In this document: one piece after another, positions 8,753 through 16,328 of the stretch
How the letters are laid out: the number at the start of each line of letters is the position of its first letter
How positions within the stretch are numbered: the first letter of the stretch is position 1
NCBI RefSeq assembly: GCF_016056375.1
Contig: NZ_JAEDAE010000001.1
Span: 1,052,454-1,116,453 of the forward strand
Source: Hymenobacter negativus
GTDB lineage: Bacteria > Bacteroidota > Bacteroidia > Cytophagales > Hymenobacteraceae
Direction: 5' to 3'
Length of the DNA stretch: 64,000 nucleotides
Notes under the pieces: model-generated
The model's database searches: none
Told to the model about the DNA's origin: nothing
What the model saw: only the letters and a program-made list of their open reading frames with translations
Made by a program: the position numbers and the translations under genes

Positions 8753-8933
8753 GAATGTGGAATTGATAAGGGGATAAAGAGTCTTCGCTCCGAAAACAGC
8801 CGTACTCAGCGACGTTTCCCCTCCTTCTACCTTTCACAATCAGGCGGGAAAAAACAACCAAAAAACAACGCGACCAATGCGTTAGCGCCTCTCTCAGGCT
8901 TACGCGGACTCAGGCCGTCCTCAAATGCGGGTG

Positions 8934-8941
8934 CAAAGGTA
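8934..8941 (-). promoter_or_regulatory. -7 promoter element TACCTTTG for the DEAD-box helicase gene
   Basis: Minus-strand TACCTTTG, an exact TAnnTTTG match, 181 bp upstream of the helicase ATG. The predicted leader is long and contains two T-rich runs (TTGTTTTTTGG and TTGTTTTTTCC). Confidence 0.6.
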
Positions 8942-9019
8942 GGATTTTTATTTTGGAAAAGCTACAGTTTTTATAACATGGCGCAACCAAGTGGCCGTGC
9001 AGCGCGTGGCGGCCACCCG

Positions 9020-9135
9020 CTTCGCCTGTCATCCGGAGCGCAACGAAGGACCTTCTCACGTCTGCGCTACTTGATTACAGCAACCCGTTTTCTCGTGAGA
9101 AGGTACTTCGCTGCGCTCCGGATGACGGGCGAAGT
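9020..9135. repeat. inverted repeat of the GTCATCCGGAGCGC type
   Basis: Arms 9020-9060 and about 9094-9135 are complementary with roughly four mismatches over 41 bases (core GTCATCCGGAGCGCA and CTTCTCACG). The core layout, GTCAT...GAGCGCA.CGAAG, parallels the GTCATGCTGAGCGCAGTCGAAG repeats at 40951-41041, 36145-36195 and 52724-52761. Confidence 0.8.
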
Positions 9136-9150
9136 TTGCATTCTGGGCAC

Positions 9151-9178
9151 AAAAAAAAGCCCGCCAAAGGCGGGCTTT
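9151..9178 (-). terminator. intrinsic terminator of the cold-shock gene
   Basis: On the minus strand a GCCCGCC/GGCGGGC stem with a 3-nt loop is followed by eight T. Confidence 0.88.
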
Positions 9179-9203
9179 CTTAGATTGCAAAGCTTGGGCT
9201 GAA

Positions 9204-9398
9204 TTAAACCAGCGACACTTTCACAGCGTTCGGGCCTTTTTTGCCTTGAGCTACTTCGTATTGAACTTTGTCGTTTTCGCGAATCGAGCTAACCTGGAGG
9301 TCGCTGATGTGAACGAAGATATCTTCGCCAGTTTCGTCGTTTTTGATGAAACCAAAACCTTTGGTGTCATTAAAGAATTTTACCGTTCCGGTGGGCAT
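9204..9398 (-). CDS. cold-shock protein, CspA family
   Basis: A 64-residue single cold-shock domain, the usual size. GTVKFFNDTKGFGFI carries RNP1 (KGFGFI) and DIFVHISDL carries RNP2 (VFVH-like). ATG 9398 (MPTGTVKFF) was chosen; an in-frame upstream ATG would add 13 non-family residues. Single-stranded nucleic-acid binding in the cytoplasm is expected. A strong promoter lies at 9463-9492, giving a leader of about 60 nt. Its neighbour on the same strand is the DEAD-box helicase, a frequent functional partner. Confidence 0.95.
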   Translation of the reverse strand: MPTGTVKFFNDTKGFGFIKNDETGEDIFVHISDLQVSSIRENDKVQYEVAQGKKGPNAVKVSLV

Positions 9399-9462
9399 GG
9401 TGGTTGGTTGTGGAGTTTCCCTAAGCGTTTGGGCCACCGTGGCTTGGTTTCTTAGGTTGCGT

Positions 9463-9492
9463 CAAAGATAGGCAGAAATTCCAAATCACCAA
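9463..9492 (-). promoter_or_regulatory. Bacteroidota promoter of the cold-shock gene
   Basis: Minus-strand TTG (9490-9492), a 19-nt spacer, then TATCTTTG (9463-9470). This matches the Bacteroidota -33 TTG / -7 TAnnTTTG pattern with standard spacing and is the best full promoter in the window. Confidence 0.75.
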
Positions 9493-9554
9493 GTCGATAG
9501 GTATTTTTTTCGATGCGTGCCGACCTTTGCCCGCTCACCCTCCTACTATAGAGT

Positions 9555-9968
9555 ATGTCCGACGCGCCCGCCCACGCTTTCTCCCACGAATTTCAGGTGC
9601 CCGAAAGTGCCATTGATGCGCTGGGCCACGCCAACAACGTGGAATACGTGCGCTGGGTGCAGGACGTGGCGGGGGCGCACTGGCTGAGCATTTGCCCGGC
9701 CGCGCTGCGCGAGCAGATTATCTGGGTGGTGCGCGAGCACCGGATTCGCTACCTGCAATCGGCCTTCGCGGGCGAGACGCTGCGGGCCACTACTTGGGTG
9801 GGCGAAACCAGCGGGGCCACGTCGCTGCGCTACACCCGCCTCACCCGCGCCGCCGATGGTGTGCTGCTGTGCGAGGCGGAAACTACTTGGGTGCTGCTCG
9901 ACCCTAAGAGCGGCCGGCCCGTGCGAGTGACAGCGGAGATGGTGGGGTGGCTGACTAATGATGCCTAA
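9555..9968 (+). CDS. acyl-CoA thioesterase, 4-hydroxybenzoyl-CoA thioesterase type
   Basis: A 137-residue hotdog-fold protein. AIDALGHANNVEYVRWVQD is the active-site helix of the 4HBT/YbgC group, where a D/G-H-x-N pattern lies at the helix start; later strands GETLRATTWVGETSG and LLCEAETTWVLLDP fit the fold. It hydrolyses an acyl-CoA thioester of unknown identity. A near-consensus GACCTTTG lies at 9521-9528. Confidence 0.88.
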   Translation: MSDAPAHAFSHEFQVPESAIDALGHANNVEYVRWVQDVAGAHWLSICPAALREQIIWVVREHRIRYLQSAFAGETLRATTWVGETSGATSLRYTRLTRAADGVLLCEAETTWVLLDPKSGRPVRVTAEMVGWLTNDA

Positions 9969-9972
9969 TTCT

Positions 9973-10419
9973 CTATTTTACCATAGTTGATAAAGCATTC
10001 GCCAGTCGAATAAGCTTCTTTTTTTTGAAGCCGTTCGCCGTTGATATACTGTACTCCATTTTTCCCAACCGGAAAAGTTGTAGTACATAGCAGCTTTCAG
10101 TTTCATTAATCTCTTCAACCAACCGCCCACTGGTATCACTTAGCTTAAATGTTCTGATTCTCGGGCCAAGCCAACTCACGCTTTTTACCTTAATTTCATC
10201 ATCCTCGACAGAAACAGATTCAACACGCTTTTTCCAGTAATACGCAACTAGAAAGGTAATACAAGCCAATATCGACAACGACTCAATATTAAAGCGTGCA
10301 GGATATTTATTCGAAGGAAACTGGTTAGCGGTTATAATTATTAAATACATGACAATTATAACTAAGCTATAGCGCCTGCTATAATTCGCACTGCTTTTAG
10401 CAACAAGCATAATATACAT
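9973..10419 (-). CDS. hypothetical membrane protein, AT-rich
   Basis: A 148-residue protein of no recognised family. Two hydrophobic segments near the N-terminus (RRYSLVIIVMYLIIITANQF and SILACITFLVAYYW) are followed by a soluble domain of short beta strands (VEDDEIKVKSVSWL, RLVEEINETESCYVLQLF) and a Lys-rich helix. The build resembles PH-like bacterial membrane domains, but this is only a guess. The gene is visibly AT-richer than both neighbours. ATG 10419 avoids overlap with the divergent helicase gene; ATG 10482 would add 21 residues and overlap it. Confidence 0.6.
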   Translation of the reverse strand: MYIMLVAKSSANYSRRYSLVIIVMYLIIITANQFPSNKYPARFNIESLSILACITFLVAYYWKKRVESVSVEDDEIKVKSVSWLGPRIRTFKLSDTSGRLVEEINETESCYVLQLFRLGKMEYSISTANGFKKKKLIRLANALSTMVK

Positions 10420-10462
10420 ACTGTGCAGGAATTCTGCATTGAAGACCCAAGTCCAAATATAC

Positions 10463-13400
10463 ATGCCTCCCTCATTCCGCATCTACTCCTCTTCGGCCGG
10501 CTCGGGGAAGACGTACCAATTAACGAAAGAATACCTGCTGCTGGCGCTGGGTTCTGACAGTCCAGAGTATTTTAAGCACGTGCTGGCCATTACGTTTACC
10601 AACGATGCGGCGGGGGAAATGAAGCACCGCATTGTGGATGCGCTGCGGGATTTTGCTTATCCGCAGGAGGGCAAGCCGGATACGCTGCTGGCCGATATTG
10701 CGGCCGAACTGAAGCTGCCCGAAACGGAGGTGCGGCGGCGGGCGGCGGAGACGTTTCGGCTGGTGCTGTACCACTACGCCGACTTTGGGGTGAGCACCAT
10801 TGACTCGTTTGTGCAGCGGATTGTGACGGCGTTTACCCGGGAGTTGGGCTTGCCGGCCACGTTTGAGGTGGAATTGGATACGGATGCGGTGCTGCAAAGC
10901 GCGGTGGCCGCGCTGCTTGACAAGGTGAACCGCGACCCGAACAGCAAGCTGCTGTCGCAGACGCTGGCGGAATACGCGCTGGGGCAGGCCGACGAGGGCA
11001 AAAGCTGGAGCCGGCTGCCGGAGGAGCTGGCGGGCTTCGGCAAGGTGCTTTTTAATGAGACGGTGCAGGAGGCGGTGGCGCAGCTGGATAGGTTGAGCCT
11101 GGCCGATTTCCGGCGGCTGGACAAAGAAATTAGGGCGCGGCGGGCCGAAATTGAAGCCGATTTCGTAAAGACCAAAGAGGCGGCAGTGGCCGTGCTGGAG
11201 CAAGCCGGCGCCACGGAAGGCGACTTCTTTCAGGGCAAGCGCGGCATTTTTGGCTACGTGCAGAAAGGGCTGGATTTGCTGGCCCCGGATGCCGGGCCCA
11301 ACAGCTACGTCAACGCCACACTGGCTGACGATAAATGGTATAGCGGCAAAATAAAAACCGAAGCTGACCGGGCACGCGTTGACGAAACAAAGGAATCATT
11401 GCGCAGCATTGTAGCGGCAGTAGCGCAATTACGCGAGGTGCATTTGCAGAGCTATACTTTGCTGGCGGCCATGCAGCCGTATTTATTTCACGCTTCTTTA
11501 TTAAGTGAATTAAATAAGATTGTCGAGCAAATCAGCCGCGAACGAAATGTGGTGTTGATTTCGGAATTTAACCGAAGAATTGCCAGCATTGTGCTCACCG
11601 AGCCGGTGCCGTTTTTGTACGAGCGACTGGGCGAGAAATACGAGCATATTCTGATTGATGAGTTTCAGGACACGTCCGTTTTGCAGTGGAATAACCTGCT
11701 GCCGCTGGTGGAAAACACATTGGCCAATGGGCACAGCAGCTTGGCGGTGGGCGATGCCAAGCAGGCCATCTACCGCTGGCGCGGGGGCGAGATGGAGCAG
11801 ATTCTGCGCCTGCATCAGGGCAATACGGAGGCGCTGGCGGCGCGGGCCCGCGAGCCGGAAATGCGCGAGCTGCTGCGGGGGCGCTACGAGGCGTTTCGCG
11901 GCAAGCTGGAGCCCAAGGCCTTGCAGGTGAATTACCGGTCGGCGCGGGAAATTATTGATTTCAACAACTCATTTTTTGAAGCGGTGAGTGCGCGGCACGA
12001 GGCGCTGGGGCTAGTGACGGGGATTTATGACGCGCACTTTGGGCAGCAGGTACCGGATTCGCAACGCGCAGGCCAACAGGGCCATGTGGAGTTGTTATTC
12101 ACCCAAAAGGATGCGCCCGCGCTGATTTTTGACCCTGCCACCGGCACCTACACTGCCGAGCCCCTCCCCGGCCACGCCCCCGAGGCGCTGCTGGGCTACG
12201 ACGAAAGCACCTGCTACCTCACCCTGCAACTGGTGGAGCAGGCCCTGCGCGACGGCTATGAGCTACAGGATATTTCGGTGCTGTGCCGCACGCGCTACGC
12301 CAGTAAAATCATTGCCAAGTTCCTGAAAGAGCGGGGCTACGCCATTATTTCGGCCGATTCGCTGGCGCTGGAATTTGCGGAGGTGGTGAACTTGCTGGTG
12401 AGCATACTCAGGGTGCTGCACCAGCCCGCCGATACACTGGCGCGGGCTGAGGCCCTGCTGCTCGTGGACAAGGTGGTGCGCGGGTTGGCTCCTACTCCTG
12501 CCCGCGCCCGGCACATTGCCACGGTGGCCAATGCGGCGGGCGGCACGTCGTTTTTTGATGAGCTGCGGGCGCTGGGCTACGACGTGCAGGAGCACGAAAC
12601 CGGCAACCTGGGCCTCTACGAGCTGGCCGAGCGGCTGCTGAGTTTGTTTGGGCTGCTGGGGCGGAATGGAGAAAGCGAGTACCTGTTTCGCTTTCTGGAC
12701 TTGACGCTGGAATACAGCCTGAAATTTGGCAACAACCTGGGCAATTTCCTCACGCACTGGGAGGAACGCAAAGGGCGCATCAGCATCAACGCGCCGGGCG
12801 GGCGGGCAGCCATCACCATCACCACGGTGCACAAGGCCAAGGGCTTAGCGTATGGCGTGGTGATTGTGCCCTTTGCCGACTGGAGCCTGGAGCCACACCG
12901 CGGCACCCTGCTGTGGGGCCACCTGGAGGCCGGCGAAAAGCCCACCGAGCTGATGCCCGACGTGGCGGTGGTGAGCCTGAGCAAGGGCATTCAGCAGACG
13001 GTCCTGGGGACGCAGTACGACGAGGAGCGGGAGAAAACCTTCCTCGAAGGGCTGAACACGCTATACGTGGCCTTCACCCGGCCGCGCCACCGCCTCTACG
13101 TCATCAGCAAGCGGCCCGACGAGAAGAAAACCACTAAAACCGACGAGCTGGACGCCGCCCCCGCCGCGGCCGCCCGCACCGTGGCCGACCTACTCCTCGG
13201 CTACCTCCAAAGCCGCGGCCAGTGGCAGGAGGAACAGGTATCATTTATTATTTCGCAAGGCACTCCGGCGGCTAAAGCCAGAACTCCGAACGAAGAGCTT
13301 AGATCTCAAACTTATGAGTTAACCAACCTGGCCGCCGCGCCTTGGGAGGAGCGCCTGAAGCTGCGCCGCCACGCCACCACGCTCTTCGATTTTGACGAGC

Positions 13401-13861
13401 AAAAGGCCCAGGGCGAGTGGAATCGCAAGCTGCACTTTGCCCTGCGTCGCCTGCTCACGGCCGCCGACGTGGGCCGGGTGGCCAGCCAGCTCGTGGCCGA
13501 GGGCATCCTGAGCGCCAAGGAGCGGCCCGCGCTGGTGGAGAGTCTCGAAACGCTGGTGAGCGACCCGCGCCTGGCCCCCTACTTCGCCCCGCACCTGAGC
13601 GTGGAAACGGAGCGTGAAATATTGGTGGGCGGTGTGAAGCTGCGCGACTACAAGCCCGACCGCGTGGTGCTCGAACCCTCCCTCGAAGCCCACCACCGCC
13701 TCGGCGGCCGTGTCACGCTGATGGATTTCCGCCTGCCCCCGCCGCAGGAGAAACACAAGCGCCTGCTGCGGAATTACGCCACGCTATTTGAGCAGTTGGG
13801 GTACGCGGAGGTGCGCGGCGTTATTTATTATTTCGGGACGGGGGAAGTAGTGGAGTTATGA
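10463..13861 (+). CDS. UvrD/RecB-like DNA helicase (AddA-type), nuclease motif degenerate
   Basis: An 1132-residue superfamily 1 helicase. SSSAGSGKT (about residues 9-17) is Walker A; HILIDEFQDTS near residue 397 is Walker B; TTVHKAKGLAYGVVIVPFAD near residue 787 and LNTLYVAFTRPRHRLYVISK near residue 865 are the RecB/AddA motifs V and VI. A long C-terminal region ends with KPDRVVLEP, VTLMDFRLPPPQEKHKRLLR: this sits where AddA/RecB proteins have a PD-(D/E)XK nuclease (DRV...DYKTG...H..Q), but the DYKTG Lys is replaced (DFRLP), so cleavage activity is doubtful. No AddB-like partner is adjacent. Double-strand break repair is the likely role. Both flanking genes are AT-rich orphans. Confidence 0.88.
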   Translation: MPPSFRIYSSSAGSGKTYQLTKEYLLLALGSDSPEYFKHVLAITFTNDAAGEMKHRIVDALRDFAYPQEGKPDTLLADIAAELKLPETEVRRRAAETFRLVLYHYADFGVSTIDSFVQRIVTAFTRELGLPATFEVELDTDAVLQSAVAALLDKVNRDPNSKLLSQTLAEYALGQADEGKSWSRLPEELAGFGKVLFNETVQEAVAQLDRLSLADFRRLDKEIRARRAEIEADFVKTKEAAVAVLEQAGATEGDFFQGKRGIFGYVQKGLDLLAPDAGPNSYVNATLADDKWYSGKIKTEADRARVDETKESLRSIVAAVAQLREVHLQSYTLLAAMQPYLFHASLLSELNKIVEQISRERNVVLISEFNRRIASIVLTEPVPFLYERLGEKYEHILIDEFQDTSVLQWNNLLPLVENTLANGHSSLAVGDAKQAIYRWRGGEMEQILRLHQGNTEALAARAREPEMRELLRGRYEAFRGKLEPKALQVNYRSAREIIDFNNSFFEAVSARHEALGLVTGIYDAHFGQQVPDSQRAGQQGHVELLFTQKDAPALIFDPATGTYTAEPLPGHAPEALLGYDESTCYLTLQLVEQALRDGYELQDISVLCRTRYASKIIAKFLKERGYAIISADSLALEFAEVVNLLVSILRVLHQPADTLARAEALLLVDKVVRGLAPTPARARHIATVANAAGGTSFFDELRALGYDVQEHETGNLGLYELAERLLSLFGLLGRNGESEYLFRFLDLTLEYSLKFGNNLGNFLTHWEERKGRISINAPGGRAAITITTVHKAKGLAYGVVIVPFADWSLEPHRGTLLWGHLEAGEKPTELMPDVAVVSLSKGIQQTVLGTQYDEEREKTFLEGLNTLYVAFTRPRHRLYVISKRPDEKKTTKTDELDAAPAAAARTVADLLLGYLQSRGQWQEEQVSFIISQGTPAAKARTPNEELRSQTYELTNLAAAPWEERLKLRRHATTLFDFDEQKAQGEWNRKLHFALRRLLTAADVGRVASQLVAEGILSAKERPALVESLETLVSDPRLAPYFAPHLSVETEREILVGGVKLRDYKPDRVVLEPSLEAHHRLGGRVTLMDFRLPPPQEKHKRLLRNYATLFEQLGYAEVRGVIYYFGTGEVVEL

Positions 13862-13870
13862 GCACCCGTT

Positions 13871-14332
13871 TTATTTAGATAGTTCTCGCTCAACCTGCTT
13901 TAATTTCTCGATAATAATTTCTCCAACTCCGAATAATACATCGTGGTGGTTTTCGCAAAGCAGCCACTCGTATTTTTTCGACACGAGGTAGTATTCGAAA
14001 GAATGACTTTCGGCTAACACTTGCTGAATAGATTCGATATTTCCTTCAAATAGCCAGAATTTATCATCTTCTGCGATAAACCAAACTTGCTCATGCAGCG
14101 GAATTAATTTGTGCAATGAATCAACTGGCCATCCAGGCAGCAAAACTGAATGTACTGGCCCTTTTAAATAGCCATTCCACCACCACAACACTTTATCATA
14201 TCGAGCAGAAACGAATTTATCTTCTACTCTTTTCATAATTGGCTCCCATTCGGTTATTCCAACAGCCCGGAAGTTAGTAGATGATAAGCTGAGTGTAGCG
14301 GCAGTTTGCAGTAGTTCGTGTTTGAGTGTCAT
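13871..14332 (-). CDS. DUF6756-like protein
   Basis: A 153-residue soluble protein. VEDKFVSARYDKVLWWWNGY, LIPLHEQVWFIAEDDKFWLF, EGNIESIQQVLAES and FEYYLVSKKYEWLLCENHHD resemble DUF6756, small proteins sometimes found in toxin-immunity neighbourhoods; the role here is unknown. ATG 14332 (MTLKHELLQ) was chosen; upstream ATG 14413 would add 27 less convincing residues and almost reach the divergent gene. Base composition is clearly AT-richer than the chromosome around it, which hints at recent acquisition. Confidence 0.7.
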   Translation of the reverse strand: MTLKHELLQTAATLSLSSTNFRAVGITEWEPIMKRVEDKFVSARYDKVLWWWNGYLKGPVHSVLLPGWPVDSLHKLIPLHEQVWFIAEDDKFWLFEGNIESIQQVLAESHSFEYYLVSKKYEWLLCENHHDVLFGVGEIIIEKLKQVERELSK

Positions 14333-14420
14333 TTGGTAAAAGTGTAAGTCTTGAAGATTATTTAGCTTCACAGTTCCCGCAACTCCCCCCCGTAACTGCT
14401 TCAAAAAAGCCATTCTAATT

Positions 14421-14714
14421 ATGGGCAAAGAATGTTTTATCAAATGCCCGAAGCTCGATACCCAAGCAACCCGGCAGTTTCTTGAGCAACGCTTCATCGT
14501 AGCGGCTACTGAAAATGAAACGTTGGAGCTTGCGCTACGAAATGCTGCGGCAGAGCCGACAAGTGACTGGGCACCCGTGATAGTTGCGCTTGAATCTGAC
14601 GGCGTTTATTTCCTCGACAATTTAGCTTCTCCAATTCAAGCAGCAAGTATTTTCATGCAGCTTATTGACTTCCTATTGTTGAGAGCAGAAGCAGTTACAA
14701 TCACGGAACTATAG
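14421..14714 (+). CDS. hypothetical small protein
   Basis: A 97-residue protein of no recognised family. It starts MGKECFIKCPKLDTQATRQF, has a central EDSDGVYFLDN-like strand (here ALESDGVYFLDNLASP) and a C-terminal helix (AASIFMQLIDFLLLRAEAV). It is divergent from the DUF6756-like gene and shares its AT-rich composition, so the two may have arrived together. Existence as a gene is likely but not certain. Confidence 0.55.
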   Translation: MGKECFIKCPKLDTQATRQFLEQRFIVAATENETLELALRNAAAEPTSDWAPVIVALESDGVYFLDNLASPIQAASIFMQLIDFLLLRAEAVTITEL

Positions 14715-14901
14715 TGGCAAATCCCCGCTGGCGCGCGTCTGCGAGGCCGTAAAGGTTACGGTGTATATCACGGAGCTTGGGCTTTCGGAAAGAGAACTAT
14801 TAGGACTGTAGCGTGGACTCGAGCCTGAGCATGGGCGAAAATTCTGTTGGTTTCATTCATGCGTGGACTCACAGAGCCCGCGCTACTGCGACCTTTGCCC
14901 C

Positions 14902-16224
14902 ATGCATACCCTAGCCCAACTGCGCGCCGGCCAGCTCCACGACCTCAAACGCCTGGACCTTGCCGAAGGACTCACCGAATTTCCCCGCGAAATCTTCGCG
15001 CTAGCCGATACGCTCGAAATCCTTAACCTGACCGGCAACGCACTTTCCGCGTTGCCTGATGATTTGGGACGGCTGCATAAGCTGCGGGTGCTGTTCTGCT
15101 CCGATAACCAGTTTACCGAGGTACCCGCCGTGCTGGGCCAGTGCCCCCGACTGCAAATGGTGGGCTTCAAGGCCAACCAAATCCGGCGGCTGCCGGCTGC
15201 AGCACTCACGCCGGCGCTCCGCTGGCTCATCCTCACCGATAATCAGCTGGAAGCATTGCCAGAAGAAATAGGCCAGTGCCGGGAGCTGCAAAAGCTGATG
15301 CTGGCTGGCAACCGCCTTACTGCGCTGCCCGCAACGCTGGCCAGTTGCACCAAGCTGGAACTGTTACGCATTGCGGCCAACCGCCTCACTGGGCTGCCGC
15401 CGTGGCTGCTGGCGCTGCCGCGCCTCTCGTGGCTGGCCTACGCCGGCAATATCTTTTCGGCCCCTGCCGAAGCGACTGCGGAGGCCGACCATCTTATCGG
15501 AGCCATTGACTGGGGCAAGCTGACCATTGAGCAACAGCTGGGTGAGGGGGCTTCGGGTATAATTTACCGCGCCCGTTGGGAACAGCCCAACGTGGACGAT
15601 GAGGACGTAGCCGTGAAGCTCTTCAAAGGGGCCGTGACCAGCGACGGCCTGCCCCACTGCGAGATGCTGGCCACCATCAAAGCCGGCGCGCATCCCAATC
15701 TGATTGCCGTGCTGGGCCGCGTGGCCGGCCATCCTGCCAAGGCCGAAGGCTTGGTGCTGGAGCTGATTGACGACGCTTTTGGCAACCTGGCCGGGCCGCC
15801 CAGCCTCGCCAGCTGCACCCGCGATGTATATAAATCCGGCACCGTTTTCAGTCTGGAAACGGCGCTGAACATAGCCCGGGGAATTGCCGCGGCCGCCGGG
15901 CACTTGCACGCGCAGGGCATCCTGCACGGCGATTTATACGCCCACAACATCCTGACCACCCGCGAAGGCAACGCCCTGCTGGGCGATTTCGGCGCGGCCA
16001 GCTTCTTCAATCCCGAAGACGCGACCACCGCCCAGGCCCTGCAGCGGCTGGAAGTGCACGCCTTCGGTTGCCTGCTGGAAGAATTACTGACGCATTGCGA
16101 TGAAGCCGACAAAGCTCCGGCGGCGATAGCGGCGCTGTGGGACTTGCAGCGGCGCTGCGTGGCACTGGAGGTGGCGGACCGGCCGCTGTTTGCGGAGATT
16201 GAACGGGTGTTGGCCGGGCTGTAG
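14902..16224 (+). CDS. leucine-rich-repeat protein kinase
   Basis: A 440-residue two-domain protein. Residues 10-190 are about seven leucine-rich repeats of the bacterial type (LEILNLTGNALSALPDDLG, LRWLILTDNQLEALPEEIG). Residues 205-440 are a eukaryotic-like kinase: glycine loop GEGASG 214-219, Lys239, catalytic loop HGDLYAHN 342-349 (Asp344, Asn349) and DFG 362-364. HGD in place of HRD marks a non-RD kinase. No transmembrane segment is seen, so it should be cytoplasmic. ATG 14902 was used; GACCTTTG ends about 4 bases before it. The TAG stop (16222-16224) is inside an inverted-repeat arm. Confidence 0.9.
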   Translation: MHTLAQLRAGQLHDLKRLDLAEGLTEFPREIFALADTLEILNLTGNALSALPDDLGRLHKLRVLFCSDNQFTEVPAVLGQCPRLQMVGFKANQIRRLPAAALTPALRWLILTDNQLEALPEEIGQCRELQKLMLAGNRLTALPATLASCTKLELLRIAANRLTGLPPWLLALPRLSWLAYAGNIFSAPAEATAEADHLIGAIDWGKLTIEQQLGEGASGIIYRARWEQPNVDDEDVAVKLFKGAVTSDGLPHCEMLATIKAGAHPNLIAVLGRVAGHPAKAEGLVLELIDDAFGNLAGPPSLASCTRDVYKSGTVFSLETALNIARGIAAAAGHLHAQGILHGDLYAHNILTTREGNALLGDFGAASFFNPEDATTAQALQRLEVHAFGCLLEELLTHCDEADKAPAAIAALWDLQRRCVALEVADRPLFAEIERVLAGL

Positions 16225-16317
16225 AGACGCAAGATTTTGCGTCTGGGCGTTGAACAGCATTGCCACGCGGTCATGACAACCTCAGCAACGCCGAGACGCA
16301 AAATGTTGCGTCTCTAC
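16221..16317. repeat. inverted repeat of the GTAGAGACGCAA type
   Basis: Arms 16221-16252 and 16286-16317 are complementary with two mismatches over 32 bases. Each arm itself contains the smaller dyad AGACGCAA.ATTTTGCGTCT. The first arm includes the kinase stop codon. It lies between convergent genes. A related copy is at 21430-21496. Confidence 0.88.
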
Positions 16318-16328
16318 AGCCCGTTGAT

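Larger units (their letters stand above)
8753..9203. other. 451-bp gene-free spacer: helicase leader, repeat, terminator
   Basis: It holds the helicase 5' leader and promoter (8753-8941), an AT-rich stretch, the inverted repeat 9020-9135 and the cold-shock gene terminator. No small gene was seen. Confidence 0.7.

Noticed and set aside
7919..9202. 427-codon open frame on the plus strand
   Set aside because: Antisense to the DEAD-box helicase and running across its promoter and a repeat.
14812..14870. GCGTGGACTC occurring twice before the LRR kinase
   Set aside because: Only two short copies, with no dyad or promoter relation; probably a decayed repeat.
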